Positions 34,850 through 47,888 of a DNA stretch of 64,000 bases are shown here, one piece after another. Both the position numbers and the translations under genes were made by a program. How positions within the stretch are numbered: position 1 is the stretch's first letter; each line of letters starts with the position of its first letter. The stretch is taken from the NCBI GenBank assembly GCA_022376515.1, contig WTXI01000005.1, positions 1,302,001-1,366,000 of the forward strand. The letters run 5' to 3'. Under the pieces are notes generated by a model. That model did not search any database. It had not been told where the DNA came from and saw only the letters and a program-made list of their open reading frames with translations. The DNA is from Lactifluus volemus. Its lineage: Eukaryota; Basidiomycota; Agaricomycetes; Russulales; Russulaceae.

Positions 34850-35450
34850 TCTCTTTGTATTTATATTTGAAACCGCATTTGTTACTCGTGATAGAACTCG
34901 AATTTCAACGAGGCTACGAAGGTACAGCGGCATTAAGAATACTGGTAAATCTAGTTGGTGAAATTCAAATTTGTAAGAAAAAAAAGACGCAGTGAATATG
35001 TAAATCTGCAATGAATGAAAGCAAAATCCCTGGTGTCTCCGCAATCCCGGGCCGGTGCTATCAATGCAACAGGGAACCAAATGAAAAAAAAAGACCAGAT
35101 TCAAATCAGCGGTATTTAGTGGTGGAGAATCAGAAGCAGAAGCGGGGTAAAAGGAGGGGAGGGGAGGATCAAACTCAAGGGTGCCCACGACGGTTGCATG
35201 ACCTGGACGTACGCGGAGGGACAGCGCCAAGGCCATGAGTGGGTACATAATGGGAATCAACCTCACTACAATCGAGATGCACAAGTAGGTTGTGTACGAA
35301 CTTCGGTCGAGCCGCATCTTGCCAGTGAGCGCTATCGCGGCATCAGAAATCACCCGGCACGCGAAAGATTCCTTCTTCAGGCTCAGCCTTTGTTCTACCA
35401 AGGGCGAGGACGCCATCCGCAAGGAACGGTAGCATTCGAATTGATTGTCA
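34850..35450 (-). pseudogene. RhoGAP fragments (unit B)
   Basis: Short stretches match the unit A RhoGAP remnant: ESFACRVISDAAIALTGKMR followed by LDRSSYT, and the far C-terminal RVRPGHATVVGTLEFDPPLP and SFYPAS. Most of the RhoGAP core and the MyTH4 part are gone. It sits in one open frame by chance but cannot make a GAP domain. Confidence 0.6.
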
Positions 35451-35939
35451 GAAAAAATGAATGTGATATAGTGCCACGCCGCGGGCCCGCCGTCCTCTAG
35501 CCACGATGCACGAGGGACGCCACTGGAACCGAAACGAAGCGATGTCTGGCGAACAACACGGAATGCTCTGCCTTGTTGCACAATCGGGGGACTCGGATGA
35601 ATCTGCGAGCAAACGACTTTCCAAGTAACGTGACCTTGTCACGATCCTGTCGACCAGCTATGGGCGTTGTCAACCACTTGGGAATATTTGGTTTTTGGCT
35701 ATGGGCTCATTACTGGCTCATCCTTCACTCATTATTTTTGCGTCTGTGCCCGTACCTGCTTACAGTAAATAAATTACGATGTGTGGTCGAAATTTTTGGG
35801 AGAGAAAAAAAAACCAAATCTAAAGGAGTTAGTTGCACGACAGATTTCTGAAAAAAATGGTCCGAAAGATGAAGACAAAAAAAAAAAGTTTAAAGGAGGC
35901 ATCAGAAGGTGAAAATGAACGAATCAACTAGATTTAATT

Positions 35940-37891
35940 TCAACCCCCACGAATGACCGTAACGCAACCCATCACCGTATCCCAGAGTTCCTCTGGAGGA
36001 GACACCTCCGATTTCCCCGTCCACGACACGTCCAATGGCGGCTGCGACTGCAGCGGTTCCGTCGGGGGCAACACAGACATCGGCGACCCTTGTTCAACGA
36101 GACTCATAGGCGCATACGCGGTTGAGAGGAAAAGTTTCAGGAACCCCGAACTATACGGTTCGCTATCATTGAGGGTGAACACGAGTGCCTCCGACCCAAC
36201 GTTCCCCGTGCCGATAGTCAATTCCGCCCCCCTTGGCAATGGCGGTGCGGCGGCGGCGGGGTCAGGCAGGTAGAGAGAACGGATGGCGTATCCGGTTGCA
36301 TCCATCCAGAAGAGGTACGGCCATAGGTCAATGTCCGAACTGTTCTTGAGCGAAACCGCGTAAATGGAGTTATCATCGTGTGTCAGGGTGACTTTGCCGT
36401 CTTCGAGCAGGTTCTCTGTTGCTGACGACCACGACTCGGGGTCGAGCCGGTGAAGGCCCATGGTCACCCTCCTGTGCAGTGGCACCTCTGAATTTCTGCG
36501 GTGGAGGTGGAGGTGAAAGTTCGCGACGGCATCGATTGCCTTGACATCATCCAAGGGTGGTGTGCCTCGAGTTTGACGGTCTGTGGGCAATTGTCGCCAA
36601 TGAGAGCGTCGTGGCGTTGGATGGACAAACAGTTGGCACGATTCTGAACGGAGATATGCGCTTGCTTGGCCTTTGCTACTCTCATTATGCGGCACCCTCC
36701 GAGGGTAAATACGGGCTGCGTCCTTGCGGGTAGCTTTCGACGCAACTTCCACCATCGCACCAAAGATAGATACGTCTTCCTGAGATGGACTTTGAAGGGA
36801 ACCTGTTGTTCCAGCGTGTGACGCGGGCCCATCCTCCTTGACGGGAAGTGGAGATTGCAACTTCAGCTTCGATAGGGACCACGTTGGGTGCACCGCGATG
36901 ACTTGAAGAGTAACAAGGATAGGGTTTGGAGAGCCATGAATATTATGCTCGTGCATGCTAAATTCGGTACCTTCTACCACTCCATGGATAGCACCGGCGA
37001 GAATACGGACATCGCTGCCAACGCAGACAGCAGGAACATAACAGGTGTCGGGTGTGAATGGTGTTCCACCGAAGAGGATACGATTCTTGTTCTCGCCGAG
37101 GCATACAGGATGTTGGTCTCGGCTATGGATGGTGAGATTACAACGAGTTGGTCATATGAGGTTTGATGGAAGAGTCTTGTGCCCGTCGCCGCCAGAAACG
37201 CCAAGGTAAAACGCCCGCCCTCTTTATCCTCGACGGCTCTCTCGCCTTGACTACATGCTAAGATCGTGATGTGTGAATTTACGGTTTTTTGATAGAATCC
37301 GCGGCCCTCGAACGAGACCTTGCGACTCAGTGCACCACGCCAAAGACCTGCATATAGGTCATCCGATGTGAATTTGTTCCCGGGCGGCGTCCAGCGCGTG
37401 TGTGTTCGTGAAAGGGCGCTGAGACTGGGAGAGAAACAGCAGTCCAAGATGAGAGTGACGTTGTCACCTTTTGACTCGCTGAGTTCCATCAGCATGGCGT
37501 GCACGGACCAATCAGTGAGACCAGTGATGCGCCCCCCTCGAGAACGTGTGCCGTGATCATACGGACACAGCATCTCTACGCGTAAAGAGTTGCTGTTCTG
37601 CCATTCGTCAGGTGCAATGGCGCTACTGCCGTGGCCAGCAAAGTAGATGATAATGGCATCGCCCTTTTGAATGGAAGGGTTGTTGACGAGATGAGACATG
37701 AAAGCATCTTCAATGGCGGCTTTTGTGGCCTTGTTATCTAGGAGGACGCAGATGTGGTCGCGGGGGACGAGGAGATCGTTCATGAGCCAATGCCTCATTT
37801 TGAATGCGTCATCGACACAGGATGATAGATCCCAAATCTGGCTAGATTTATATTGGTCGATTCCGATGATGAGGGCAAAAACAGAGGCCAT
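35940..37891 (-). CDS. Caspase-like (metacaspase, peptidase C14) protease
   Basis: Cysteine protease linked to fungal programmed cell death and proteostasis. The ATG at 37891 opens SVFALIIGIDQYKS. The catalytic pair is present: His in IIYFAGHGSS and Cys in ILDCCFSPS. The p10-like part follows (HITILACSQGERAVEDKEGG, then RFTLAFL). A long C-terminal region, GENKNRILFGG, then VVEGTEFSMHEHNIHGSPNP and WPYLFWMDATGYAIRSLYLP, is typical of basidiomycete caspase-like proteins. One base is missing near 37140-37147, where the catalytic frame passes to the C-terminal frame. No prodomain is visible; an acceptor-like CTGTAG just upstream of the ATG suggests a leader intron and perhaps an extra 5' exon. 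Head to head with ATG6. Confidence 0.85.
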
Positions 37892-38481
37892 CCTACAGAG
37901 ATAATAGGGTCAGGAAACGAAGATTGAAAGGGTCGGCATAAGGAGACATACTCAGTCGATTGGTGGTAAGAGGGTTGCCAGTGAAGGTGAAAGTCTGAGC
38001 TTGACGCTCTTTTGAGGCGATGACCTGTGACTGTACCAAACCGAGCTACAACCAGGACGATACTCGGTTTATTGGGATCAGCGTCAACAGACCCGTGTTC
38101 TCAATGAGTCTTGTCGGCTATTGACCGAAAAACGCAGCTTGGGTCTTAAGGCCTTGACAATGTTGCGCCACTATGACACACCCTGCACCACAAGAAGAAA
38201 GAGAGCTTCCGGAGAGGACATACGCGCGTAAGTACAATGTTAAAAAGAAGTTCGCCGGGTGCATGCACCTCAGGCAAGTAGCTGAAAATGAGACCGGCGC
38301 GAAGAACATGAGGCTTGACATTGTTAATGATTCTCGCGATGTGAGGATACCCAGTTGACCTGTGGAAGATATAGGAGGTAAAGGAGCTCAAGTGAATTAC
38401 GGAAAGGTGTGTTGCCAATCGAGCTTGGGCCCTTGACCCGACCCATCGTCCGGATTAGCGGACCGGTTCAACCTTGAACCC
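37892..38481. promoter_or_regulatory. Divergent promoter region of the caspase-like and ATG6 genes
   Basis: 590 bp between the start codons of the caspase-like gene (minus) and ATG6 (plus). A GTATGT donor and CTGTAG acceptor near 37895-37955 (minus strand) suggest that the caspase-like transcript has a leader intron here. No gene of its own is seen in the gap. Confidence 0.5.
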
Positions 38482-40207
38482 ATGGCTTTCATCTGTCAAC
38501 AGTGCAAGCAACCTCTTCAGGCAAGTGAAGCAAAACATTCTCCACAGCTAGTGTGATTATTCCGAGGCAACGTTTAGCTAGATGCTTCCCTTGTCGACCT
38601 CGCACCGTCAGCGTATGACATGATAGTTGGCTCTCTGGCCCCGCAACAGAACACTCAACCTCCTCCCACCTCCGAAGATGAGAAGCTCACTCAACTCTCT
38701 GCCCCATCTTCCGCCAAGGCAGCATGGAAGTCCACAAGGCAGACAAGTAGCCTTTCACCCCTTCAGATCACCCCCGGGCACAGGGAAAGCTCCCCCAACG
38801 GGCTGCGCTTCTCCCAAACGAGTCCTTTGTGATCCTGCAAGACAGCGTGATCAACAATATTCCATCACACGTGTCCTCCCCCACACAGGCGCGCAACTCG
38901 CCAGCCACCGAGTCGGGTGCAACTACGCCAAGGAAGGAATTGCCCACAGACAACACCGACCATGTGAACCCTTCCCCGTTATCTCATCACCTACGCTCTA
39001 CGCAGCGACTTTTGAACCTAATATCCAGTCGAACGGACGTCGATCATCCATTGTGCGCAGAATGCACGCACATCCTGCTCACATCGCTCACGCGTCAACT
39101 AGAGGAGACCAAGAAGGAGTACGAGGGTTACGTTGCTTTCGAACGAGAAGCCAAGAAAGAGAAAGAGAGAGAGAAGGATGGCTTGAGCCCACAAGAAGCA
39201 CAGCGTAAGATTTCTCGGCTAAAGGAAGACGAGAGGATCGCGATCGAGCAGGTGCGTGAAGCCGAGCGAGAGCGAGAGCAGCTTGCGGAGGAGCTGCGCT
39301 CACTGGAGCTGGAAGAGAAAGCCCTTGAAGAGGAGGAAGACGAGTACGTCTCATGCTCTCGCCTTAGCTTTGCGCTCGAAATGTTTACACTCGCACAGCT
39401 TCTGGCGGTCGTATAATTCACACCTACTAAAGTCAGCGGAGCAGAGCTCCCAATTGGCTTCGCTCCGTGCAACATACGCCTCGGATTCGGCCACTCTAGA
39501 ACGACTCGAACGCACAAATGTGTACAATGACGCCTTTTGCATAGGGCACGACGGCGTCTTTGGAACGATCAATAGCCTTCGTCTTGGCCGAGTCCCCGGT
39601 GTCCCCGTGCGTGCTACCTCTCGTTCTGTCACAAAAGCTGACCAGCCCATATCAGGTTGAGTGGGCTGAGATCAATGCCGCATGGGGACAAACACTACTT
39701 TTATTATATACCATCGCCCGGAAATTAGATTTCACTTTCGAAAAGTTCGTTGTCCATTAAAAGGATCATTATTCCCACTCATGATCCGTCCTTACAGTTA
39801 TCGTTTGGTTCCCATGGGATCTTTTTCTCGCATAGAAAGGACTACTGGCGATAAGGCAACATACGAACTTTATGGATCCGGTGATTTACATCTCGGACGA
39901 TTGTTACACAACCGGCGGTTCGACTTTGCTATGGTAGCCGTGTTAGATTGTTTAAAGCAACTCATGGATTGGGTCAAGTCACAGGATCCGAGTGTCGAGT
40001 TTCCGCACCAGTACGTGGGTTGGCTTGGGTGGGGAAGGAAATGATGCTGAGATATGTAATGGTTACAGGATAGTCAAGGACAAGATCGGGGATTCTTCGG
40101 TCAAATTACAGTTTAATCAAGAAGAAGCATGGACGCGTGCTCTAAGGCACGTCCTTCTCGCACTGAAAATCTTACTCAAGTGGACCACGAGTGGGAATAA
40201 CGGGTAA
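38482..40207 (+). CDS. ATG6: Autophagy protein Atg6/Vps30 (Beclin 1)
   Basis: Subunit of the Vps34 phosphatidylinositol 3-kinase complexes that start autophagy and endosomal sorting. Six exons: 38482-38520, 38578-39343, 39399-39606, 39656-39744, 39798-40010 and 40069-40207. The N-terminus [19 protein letters not shown] has the Beclin Cys pair. [11 protein letters not shown] is the BH3-like segment. A long coiled coil follows ([20 protein letters not shown] and onward), then the evolutionarily conserved domain: [53 protein letters not shown] and [20 protein letters not shown]. Intron 1, 38521-38577, has a GC donor (CTTCAG|GCAAGT). One base is missing in the GGG at 38800-38802, just before the BH3-like segment. 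GSH1 follows 88 bp downstream on the same strand. Confidence 0.95.
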
Positions 40208-40295
40208 CAGAAATGAGCCGTTTAGTGTTGTTGTTGATGTGCTTAGTGATCATGAAAATATAAAGAGTGACTTGTTTATCTGAACCGATGAGATC

Positions 40296-43118
40296 ATGGG
40301 CCTCCTGTCCATCGGAACTCCCCTTCACTGGGACCAAGCAAAACATTACGCAGATCACGTACGATATCACGGCATATCTCAATTTCTGAATACATGGGGT
40401 CGTCTCAAGAACAGGCAGGGCGATGAGCTTCTCTGGGGTGATGAGGTATTCCCATCACCGCCTTAGGCGCCCCTCTCGACATGTCCGTTCATTTTCCGCC
40501 CTCAGATTGAGTACATGGTCGTTCAACTCGACCCCGATGCCAAAGATGCTGTACTCTCCCTTTGCCAGACAGACATCCTCGCAAAGTTGCAGGCCTTGAC
40601 CAACAATTTGGACGCAAAGTCGTTAGTCTCTTTTTTTTCCCGCCCGGTGATGTCATTTTTCATTTACGCCAAAAAGTGTCATTCCGCCACCAGTATTCCA
40701 TCCTGAGTATGGCCGGTACATGCTCGAATCGACCCCTGGTGCCCCTTACACGGGCAGCGTCTGCGACCTTCTCTTGGTCGAACCCAACATGCGACTTCGG
40801 TGGGTCTTGCAATCTGCCCCATTCCAACTGTCCTCTATTTCAGCAGGAGTAATTGACGCGCTTGCTGGCCCGCTCCTCCCTCAACAAGGCGGCACCTCGC
40901 ACGTTCAAATTTGAAACCCAACCAGATCCCTATCACCCTGACTTCCTTCCCACGACTTGGCGTCCCGGGAAAGTTCACCGAGCCTTACTACGATCCTGTC
41001 GAGGCCATCTCCAGCCATAGTCTGTTTCTCCCCGAGCAGATAACGAATCCTCACGCTCGTTTTCCGTGCGTTCACTATCCGTCCTTCTCTCAATTTTTTT
41101 TTTGATCCCACACCTAACGCCGGATGGGCTCTAGGACTCTGACTGCGAACATTAGGAGGAGGCGCAAGTCTAAAGTGGCCATCAACCTTCCCATATACAT
41201 AGACAAACATACTCCGCGGCCATTCGTAGACCCAACCATCCCTTGGCACCGGAATGTGTTCCCCGAAGATGCAGGTGCGCACCTTGGACCATCTGTTATT
41301 GTCACCACTGAGGTCGTTCAATCCTCTAGAAGCAAGAAATGGCGCCGCGCTTAACGACCACATCTACATGGACGCGATGGGCTTCGGTATGGGTTGTTGC
41401 TGTCTTCAACTTACCTTCCAGTGTTGCAATATCGAGGAAGCCCGCCGCATGTATGACGCTCTTATCCCTATCGGACCCATAATGGCATGCGTGTTTCTAC
41501 ACACTGTTCCATTCCCCCTCCCCCCGCCTTGCTGATTCCGTTCCTAGTTAGCCTTGACGGCTGCGAGTCCGCTTTGGCGCGGATACATCGCGGATGTGGA
41601 TTGTCGCTGGAACGTCATTGCCGGAGCGTTGATGACCGCACCGAGGAGGAGCGAGGTCTCAAGGTAGAAGCTTTTCTTTTGGTGCTTGTCGGCCACTCAA
41701 GTTCGACCCTCAGCCCCTTAAAGAAAATCGAATGCGAATTCCAAAATCTCGGTACGACAGTGTAGACTTGTACATCTCGCAGAGCTGGATGAATCGTCCC
41801 GAGTACAACGATAGTCCTCTTCCGATAGACGAGGCCCTTTATCATCGCATGTGCCAACATGGTGCGTTCTCCCACTTGGTAGCATTTGCAATTTGATTAG
41901 ATGCGCTATTCAGGAATTGACGAACTGCTTTCCAAGCATATTGCCCACCTATTTATTCGCGACCCAATTGTGATATTTCTGAGCTCGTTGAACAGGACGA
42001 CAGTGAGAGCACCGACCATTTCGAGGTGTGTTTCATATTGAAATACTCCGCGCGTTTTATGATTGACATCTACGCTGGCAGAACATCCAGTCAACCAATT
42101 GGCAAACTTTGCGATTCAAGCCGCCTCCTCCCAACTCGTCCATCGGCTGGCGCGTCGAGTTCCGCAGTATGGAAGTTCAGATGACTGACTTTGAGAATGC
42201 GGCCTTTGCGGTGTTCATTGTTCTCTTATCGCGAGCGATCATGAATATGAGTGTAAACTTTTATATTCCCATCTCCAAAGTACGTTCGTTATACTTATTA
42301 CAAGCGCCCGCGCGAACCTGAACATTTTGGATTCGGGGCTTACAGGTCGACGAGAATATGCGCCGCGCGCAACAACGTGATGCGGTCAACCAGGACCGAT
42401 TCTACTTCCGTCGCTCGGTCTTCACGCCCACATCCTCACGCGCAACCTCGGGCGTCGTCACTCCCGAAAGCCCCAAGCCACCACGCCCTTGCTCGACTGC
42501 ATCTTCGCTAGACAACGGGATCACGAACGGACTCCAAAATGACCACAAGGACGTCCAAAGCAACGGGTGATGGAAAATTGTTTCCCGTCGCCTCCCCTGC
42601 CGGATGAAGGGTTCGTGAGTGGGAACGTGAGCGAGGAATACGCAGAGTATACCATGGAGGAGATTATCAATGGCAGGGTAAGACATGACGCCTCTCCATG
42701 TCCATAATCGCTGATTATCGTGGGAAAAAAAACAACAGGACGACGGATTCCCTGGACTGATAGGTCTCGTCGAGACCTACCTCGACACTCTAGACCTGTG
42801 CGACTCGGAACAACGCAAAATAGCGAGCTATTTGGACCTCATCCGTCGTCGGGCTAACGGCTCGTTGAAGACTGCCGCGGCTTGGATCCGGGACTTTGTT
42901 CGATCTCACCCTTCGTACAGGTTTGATTCGGCTGTGAGCAAAGAGATCAACTATGACCTCATGGTGGCTGTAGATGAAATGTAAGTTCTTTTCCTTTTCA
43001 AAATTTCGTTACTCCATTCTCATATGGTTGCAGTGAGCGTGGAGTGCGACGCGCTCCCGATCTCCTGCCTGAAAACTACACAGGCAGCGAAATAGATACC
43101 GGTTCTTTAAATCCTTGA
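40296..43118 (+). CDS. GSH1: Glutamate-cysteine ligase catalytic subunit
   Basis: First and rate-limiting step of glutathione synthesis: ATP-dependent coupling of glutamate and cysteine. Starts [16 protein letters not shown] and shows the catalytic motifs [34 protein letters not shown] and [16 protein letters not shown]. Further on are [53 protein letters not shown] and [20 protein letters not shown]. About twelve exons. Three one-base deficits occur, at 41628, 41976-41978 and 42565-42567; each falls in conserved sequence and is repaired by one base of the adjoining run. Intron 41485-41547 has a GC donor (ATG|GCATGC). The C-terminus ([18 protein letters not shown] and EINYDL) ends at 43118, about 200 bp from the convergent RSE1. 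Confidence 0.95.
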
Positions 43119-43314
43119 CTTATTGTTATCCGTTCAGTCGTGAGGTCTTTCGGAAGTGTCAGGGTCCCTCGTTGGAGAGTAAGTAGCAAAACGTATTTTT
43201 CGAGTAGACAAAGAGCGAAAGCGCAGTGGTTATGTATTCTAATACAGACCCCATCATCGTTCATCACACCATCAGCATGACCAAAAACAAAATCGATAAG
43301 TGTCCCTCATTTCG

Positions 43315-46300
43315 TCAGAACCCACTAGCGGTCACCCGCATCTGCTCGAGTTTTTTCAAAACTTCACCCACGGTCCGGTCCAGTTCTACCGCGATAGCGC
43401 TCTGTTTGGCCGGTGGTAACCTCGCGAACGTCTCGCACAGATCCCCATCGACCACTGCCTTTACGGGGACGTAATACCCTCTCCACGCGAGGTGGTCCGC
43501 CCGACGAGACTGGTCTGTTCCGTACGGATGTGCTGTTCCAGCGTCGAAATAAAGTCGACGTCCTCCTTGGACACGAACGGCACGAGCACCCCAATAGTAC
43601 CGTGCAGCCCCGTGTAAAGCAACACCTCACGACCGCCGGCGACCATCGAAACCTTGTGGATGCTCGTGATCAGGTCACCGACGTGAAAGTGGGCCAAGAG
43701 TTGCGTTTTGTGTGGCGCGCCCATGAATAGGCCCTTTTCGTGTAGGATGCCTGCCCCCGTTGGATCATCGTCAACTTGGTCAGACACTTTGGTATCCAGT
43801 CGGTTGACGAAGACGTTGCCGAAGCGATCGCCCGCAGCGACGGTCGTGTAATCTACCATAGTAGAGCACGTGATCCAGCGCGGCTGGCCGTCGTCCGCAA
43901 AGACGAGCAACCGGTTTTCAGGGGCTTTATAGACGGCATAGTAGACAGACTCTTGCATGTCGCCCACTACGATGCGAGAGCCTTGTGTATTAAGGGTAAT
44001 TATCGCCGAACCAAAAGTCTGACCGAGATGAGCCAGAAGTTCGAACGAGACATGAGTGTTACAACAAACCTTGTTCTCGGCTTTGCGCAGCATCTTCTTC
44101 TTGCCAATGTCATAAAGCCTCAGGCTTTTCCGACGCCTGCAACCAACCGGCCTTGGAAGGCAAGAAGTGAAAGTGGAACGTCATCTATTTCCGTCTGCCC
44201 CAGGTGAGCGACGACGGCTCAGGCGAGATCAAACGAACATACCTTATGAAGGAGTTCCAGGTCTGCGCCGTCGTTGGTGAACTTGTAGACCCGTAAGAAA
44301 CCGCTTGTACAAGATCGCGGTGTCAGTAAAGTGTCCTGCGCAGTTCCCACAACGAGGTGAAGCTCATTGTTTTTCGCTTCGAAAGGCACAACAGCCAATG
44401 AGAATGCAGCTTCGTTATTATCCAAGTGAAACACTCGAATCGTCTTGTTCTAGTACGCATGAACGACATGTCAACCTGTGTCACGGCAAAGATATGGAAA
44501 GCTGCTCACTTCGATAGGATCGACGATGCGGATACATGAGCCCCATGTACCAGCTGGTGCTTTTGGTCGGCCAAATTGTTCCGGTGGGAGTTCAAGGACG
44601 GCCTCATCTACTGTTTTCTTTTGCGAGCGCTAGTAGAAATCCGCATTAGGAACACAATTGGCATTCCAAATGTTAAAAGGGTGATTTACCAATTGTTGCA
44701 CCTTTTTGGCAGCAGCGTCCTCCCCTAACACCCTGTGATCGGATTCGATAATGTAGAAGTAGGAGTTGCCAGGATGTGTAGTAATTTGCGTGGCGTGTAT
44801 GAAAGTTGTAATGCGTCTTGCTTGAGTTTTGTTCCGAGTTTTGGTATTTGGAAGATGCTGCATCGACAGGAGTCAGTAAGAGACATACAAAACTAGCAAT
44901 GAGACAAGTATTCAGAAGGAACAATTGGTTATTAATAAAAGAATTTCAACATAGATTCATTGAATCATCCGTTCCGTTGATATCATCGTGATTGCGATGA
45001 TTAGGAACAATTCACTCACCGTAGCACGTTGCCGGTAATGGCAATCAGGCCCTCCGGGCACAACTCAGCAGAAAAGCCCCATGCATAATCGAGGGTGTCA
45101 AAGATGAGCGGGGTGAAATGCATCAGATTTTGGTGGGTGTAATTAAGCCATGTTCGAGAAGAGAGCGCAAGAACCGCAGGTTGTGATTTTATCTGCACAC
45201 GAATGAGGCGGACTGGACGTGTGCCCAAGAATCTAATGGACATGATCGGTTAATACAAAGAAAGCTTGCTTCGGTGTGAGGGAAATAGGCACCTCGTTCG
45301 CGTGTCAGTGAGTTGCCCGTTGACGGATCCAAGACCGTTCTGAGAAGAACGCCTGTTTGCAGGCCAATGTTGACAAACATAGTCGGTTGGTTTCGGTTGA
45401 TTCCAGCATCGAGCATATCCACGATACAAATCGAGGAAGGCGGAGAAGTCAGTGCTTGTAGACTGATCGTCTCCAGTGTACTGTCTGGGTCCAAAGAGAT
45501 GATGCGAACCGTCTGATCCTCACAACCCACAGCCTATACGAAAGTAGGTCAGGTTGCCTTATGGCGATGTTGATGCACTTACAAGAAACGGCGTCCGCTG
45601 TCGTCCTTCGGGGACATCCCCAATGCTCAGCGCAAGGACTGTGCTTCCCATCGCCTTCCGATCCTGGTATTCGTTCAGCTGCCCGTCCAAATCCAACTCA
45701 AAATACACCAATTCCGCCGAACTTAGAGCCACGACGACTTGCCGCTTGTTAGTTGTCGCTGCAACGATGGACTTGCCAGAGGGCACGCGCCACTCATTTA
45801 CCCTGCGGTCGCCAGGACATGCCGAATGCCCTGTGGATGGACTTGCAAAAGCGCATCGTCCCCAATCTGCTGCACAGCAAGAGTTGGTGCAGAGGAAAGA
45901 AATCCAGTGTCTTGGACCTCTTCTATGTTCTCCCCGATAGACAGGACAAGAGTGCCGTTCACGAAGGAAAGGATAATATAGGAGTCATGGACCTCTGGAA
46001 AGAGATGAATCTCGTCCTCCGTAACACCAATATGAGTAGCACCCACCATCGCTTCTGACCTTGACGGTCCAGACAGCATTTGGGATACCAGGTAAATCAG
46101 AGCTCACGGTCTCCTCGACTTCGAGTCCATGTCGCAGCGTCCGGAGCATACTCCGAGAACCGCGGCCATTGAGGGTGAAGATCTGAGGAGTATCAGAATT
46201 AGGAAATAGGTTTAAAACCTTAGCATCCAGGATTGGATTGAGAGATTCGATCTCGTCTGCCAACGCCAAGTTCTCGAGGGGGCGTGGTCGAAAGTAGGTT

Positions 46301-47716
46301 GCAGGGAGGGGCTGGTTTGGGTGTGCCATGCCGTACGAAGGGTAATCTCGTGAACTGAATTCCTTCTCATCGTCATCGTCACCCAGTTTCTGGAACTGAT
46401 ACAGTTGTCTGTGTGGAGAAGCTTAGAGTTGTTGGGCTAGCACTGACAAGGAAAAGGACAACGCACTGATTTCCGAACTCGGACGCGACAAAAAGAAAAC
46501 CTGATTTTAGAATGCATAGAGCAGACGCGATAGGTACAGTGTCAAAGTACTTGATTTTTAGTGCCTTGACCTCCTCCTCCTCGTGTTCGATAGTAATCTT
46601 ATACAAATCCCCTTCCTCACTTTGTAGGAGGAAGAAGAAAGCGCCCTATGTGGACGATTGTCATAAGCTTGCGCAGCAGTAGTAAGTTCTGTGGCTCACC
46701 TTCATTTTATGCATCACCGCTGACGTGATGATGATGCCTCGCCCGCTGTCTCCGAGTGGGTGCTTCCGTCGAGGAATAGCAACGCGGTGTTGGGGTGCGT
46801 CAGCATTTCTATAGATGATGTGGTCCTCCGTGCACACGAGCACACCTGAGGGGCCATCAAAGCGCTCAGAAGATGCGAGTTGACCGCCTGGAACTTGAAC
46901 AAGGAAGTTTGCCCTTGGATCTGTGGGCTCACTCCATTTTCGCACGACGTGGTTGAGCCCCAAATCAAGTTCGTAGTATGTCAAAAGCTACACAATCCAA
47001 CAGTCAAAAACCGAGGCCGAAAAATATGATCCGAAAACGTACTTTTCCAGCATTGGCAGCTGCCTCTCCTGTTGGGTCTTGATCAGCATCCATATAGTCG
47101 ACTTCCAAGGCAGCGAACATCGGGTTTTCAAAGCCAACGTCGACACCAACAATGTGATGGACAATGGAAGCGTTTCTGTGGGCTTCCAGGGGAGAAGAGA
47201 TGGTGAGGTTGGCAGCTGCATCGCGATTAAGAATGTACACGAGTTTCGACTTTTCCATCGCGGCAATCATGACGGCGCGTCCTTTGGGGTCGGTGGCAAG
47301 GTACTGTCCCGGAACAATTCTCCGTGCGCCAGACTTTCCAAACGTTTCTTGATGAACTTTGACGAAGCTGCTGGTGCGAGGGTCATAATCCAGGATCACA
47401 ATGCGACCAGAATCCGACCCTACAATTGCGTAGTCTGAGAAGGCGGGAAGATAAGTGATGAGAGAAGTGCAGATACTCACAAGGGCTTACCCTTGGTCCC
47501 TCCTGTGAGCCTAAAGGCCGCTAGGGAGCGAACAGACCCGAAGACATCGGTAGTAATAATTGTTGATATTTTTCCAGTTTGAACATCTGGGCGGAGAAGT
47601 TGAAGACGGGTGCCATGAGAGATGATAATCTCTTGTTGCCTTGCACCAGAAAAGTTGCCAACGATAGCTTGGGGTGACGCGGTGGTGTGTTGAAGGGTTA
47701 GATTGTACAGTTGCAT
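43315..47716 (-). CDS. RSE1: Splicing factor SF3B subunit 3 (Rse1/SAP130)
   Basis: Large three-propeller scaffold of the SF3b part of U2 snRNP, needed for branch-point recognition. Starts [20 protein letters not shown] at 47716. Blocks in order: [203 protein letters not shown]-like [10 protein letters not shown], and the CPSF_A end with [20 protein letters not shown]. It closes [20 protein letters not shown] followed by an [16 protein letters not shown] helix. More than ten exons, GT-AG. One base is missing at 43497-43498. Confidence 0.95.
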
Positions 47717-47888
47717 TTCAGCAAACTCAACCGGCCCACCAAAGCCAAAACCAGATGACGACTCGATTCCTCTCTAATTCATCACGTGATACGTGAAATC
47801 TATCTAAAACATACATAACAACTACATTCAAATAACATAACTGTAATTCCGTTTCATCACAAGTCTGCATAGCTTACAGTCGAAACAC

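Larger units (their letters stand above)
32474..35640. repeat. Unit B of the tandem duplication
   Basis: Second unit, in the same order as unit A: TOP3 tail copy and flank (32474-33230), broken copy of the unrecognised gene (about 33170-34527), then RhoGAP fragments (about 34850-35450). Compared with unit A it carries a short insertion of about 65 bp near 32955-33020 and a larger one of about 740 bp near 33236-33975. Its right border, placed around 35640, is not sharp. Confidence 0.7.

Noticed and set aside
29237..35640. Transposon as the cause of the repeat
   Set aside because: No transposase, reverse transcriptase, terminal repeats or target-site duplication was seen; simple tandem duplication is enough.
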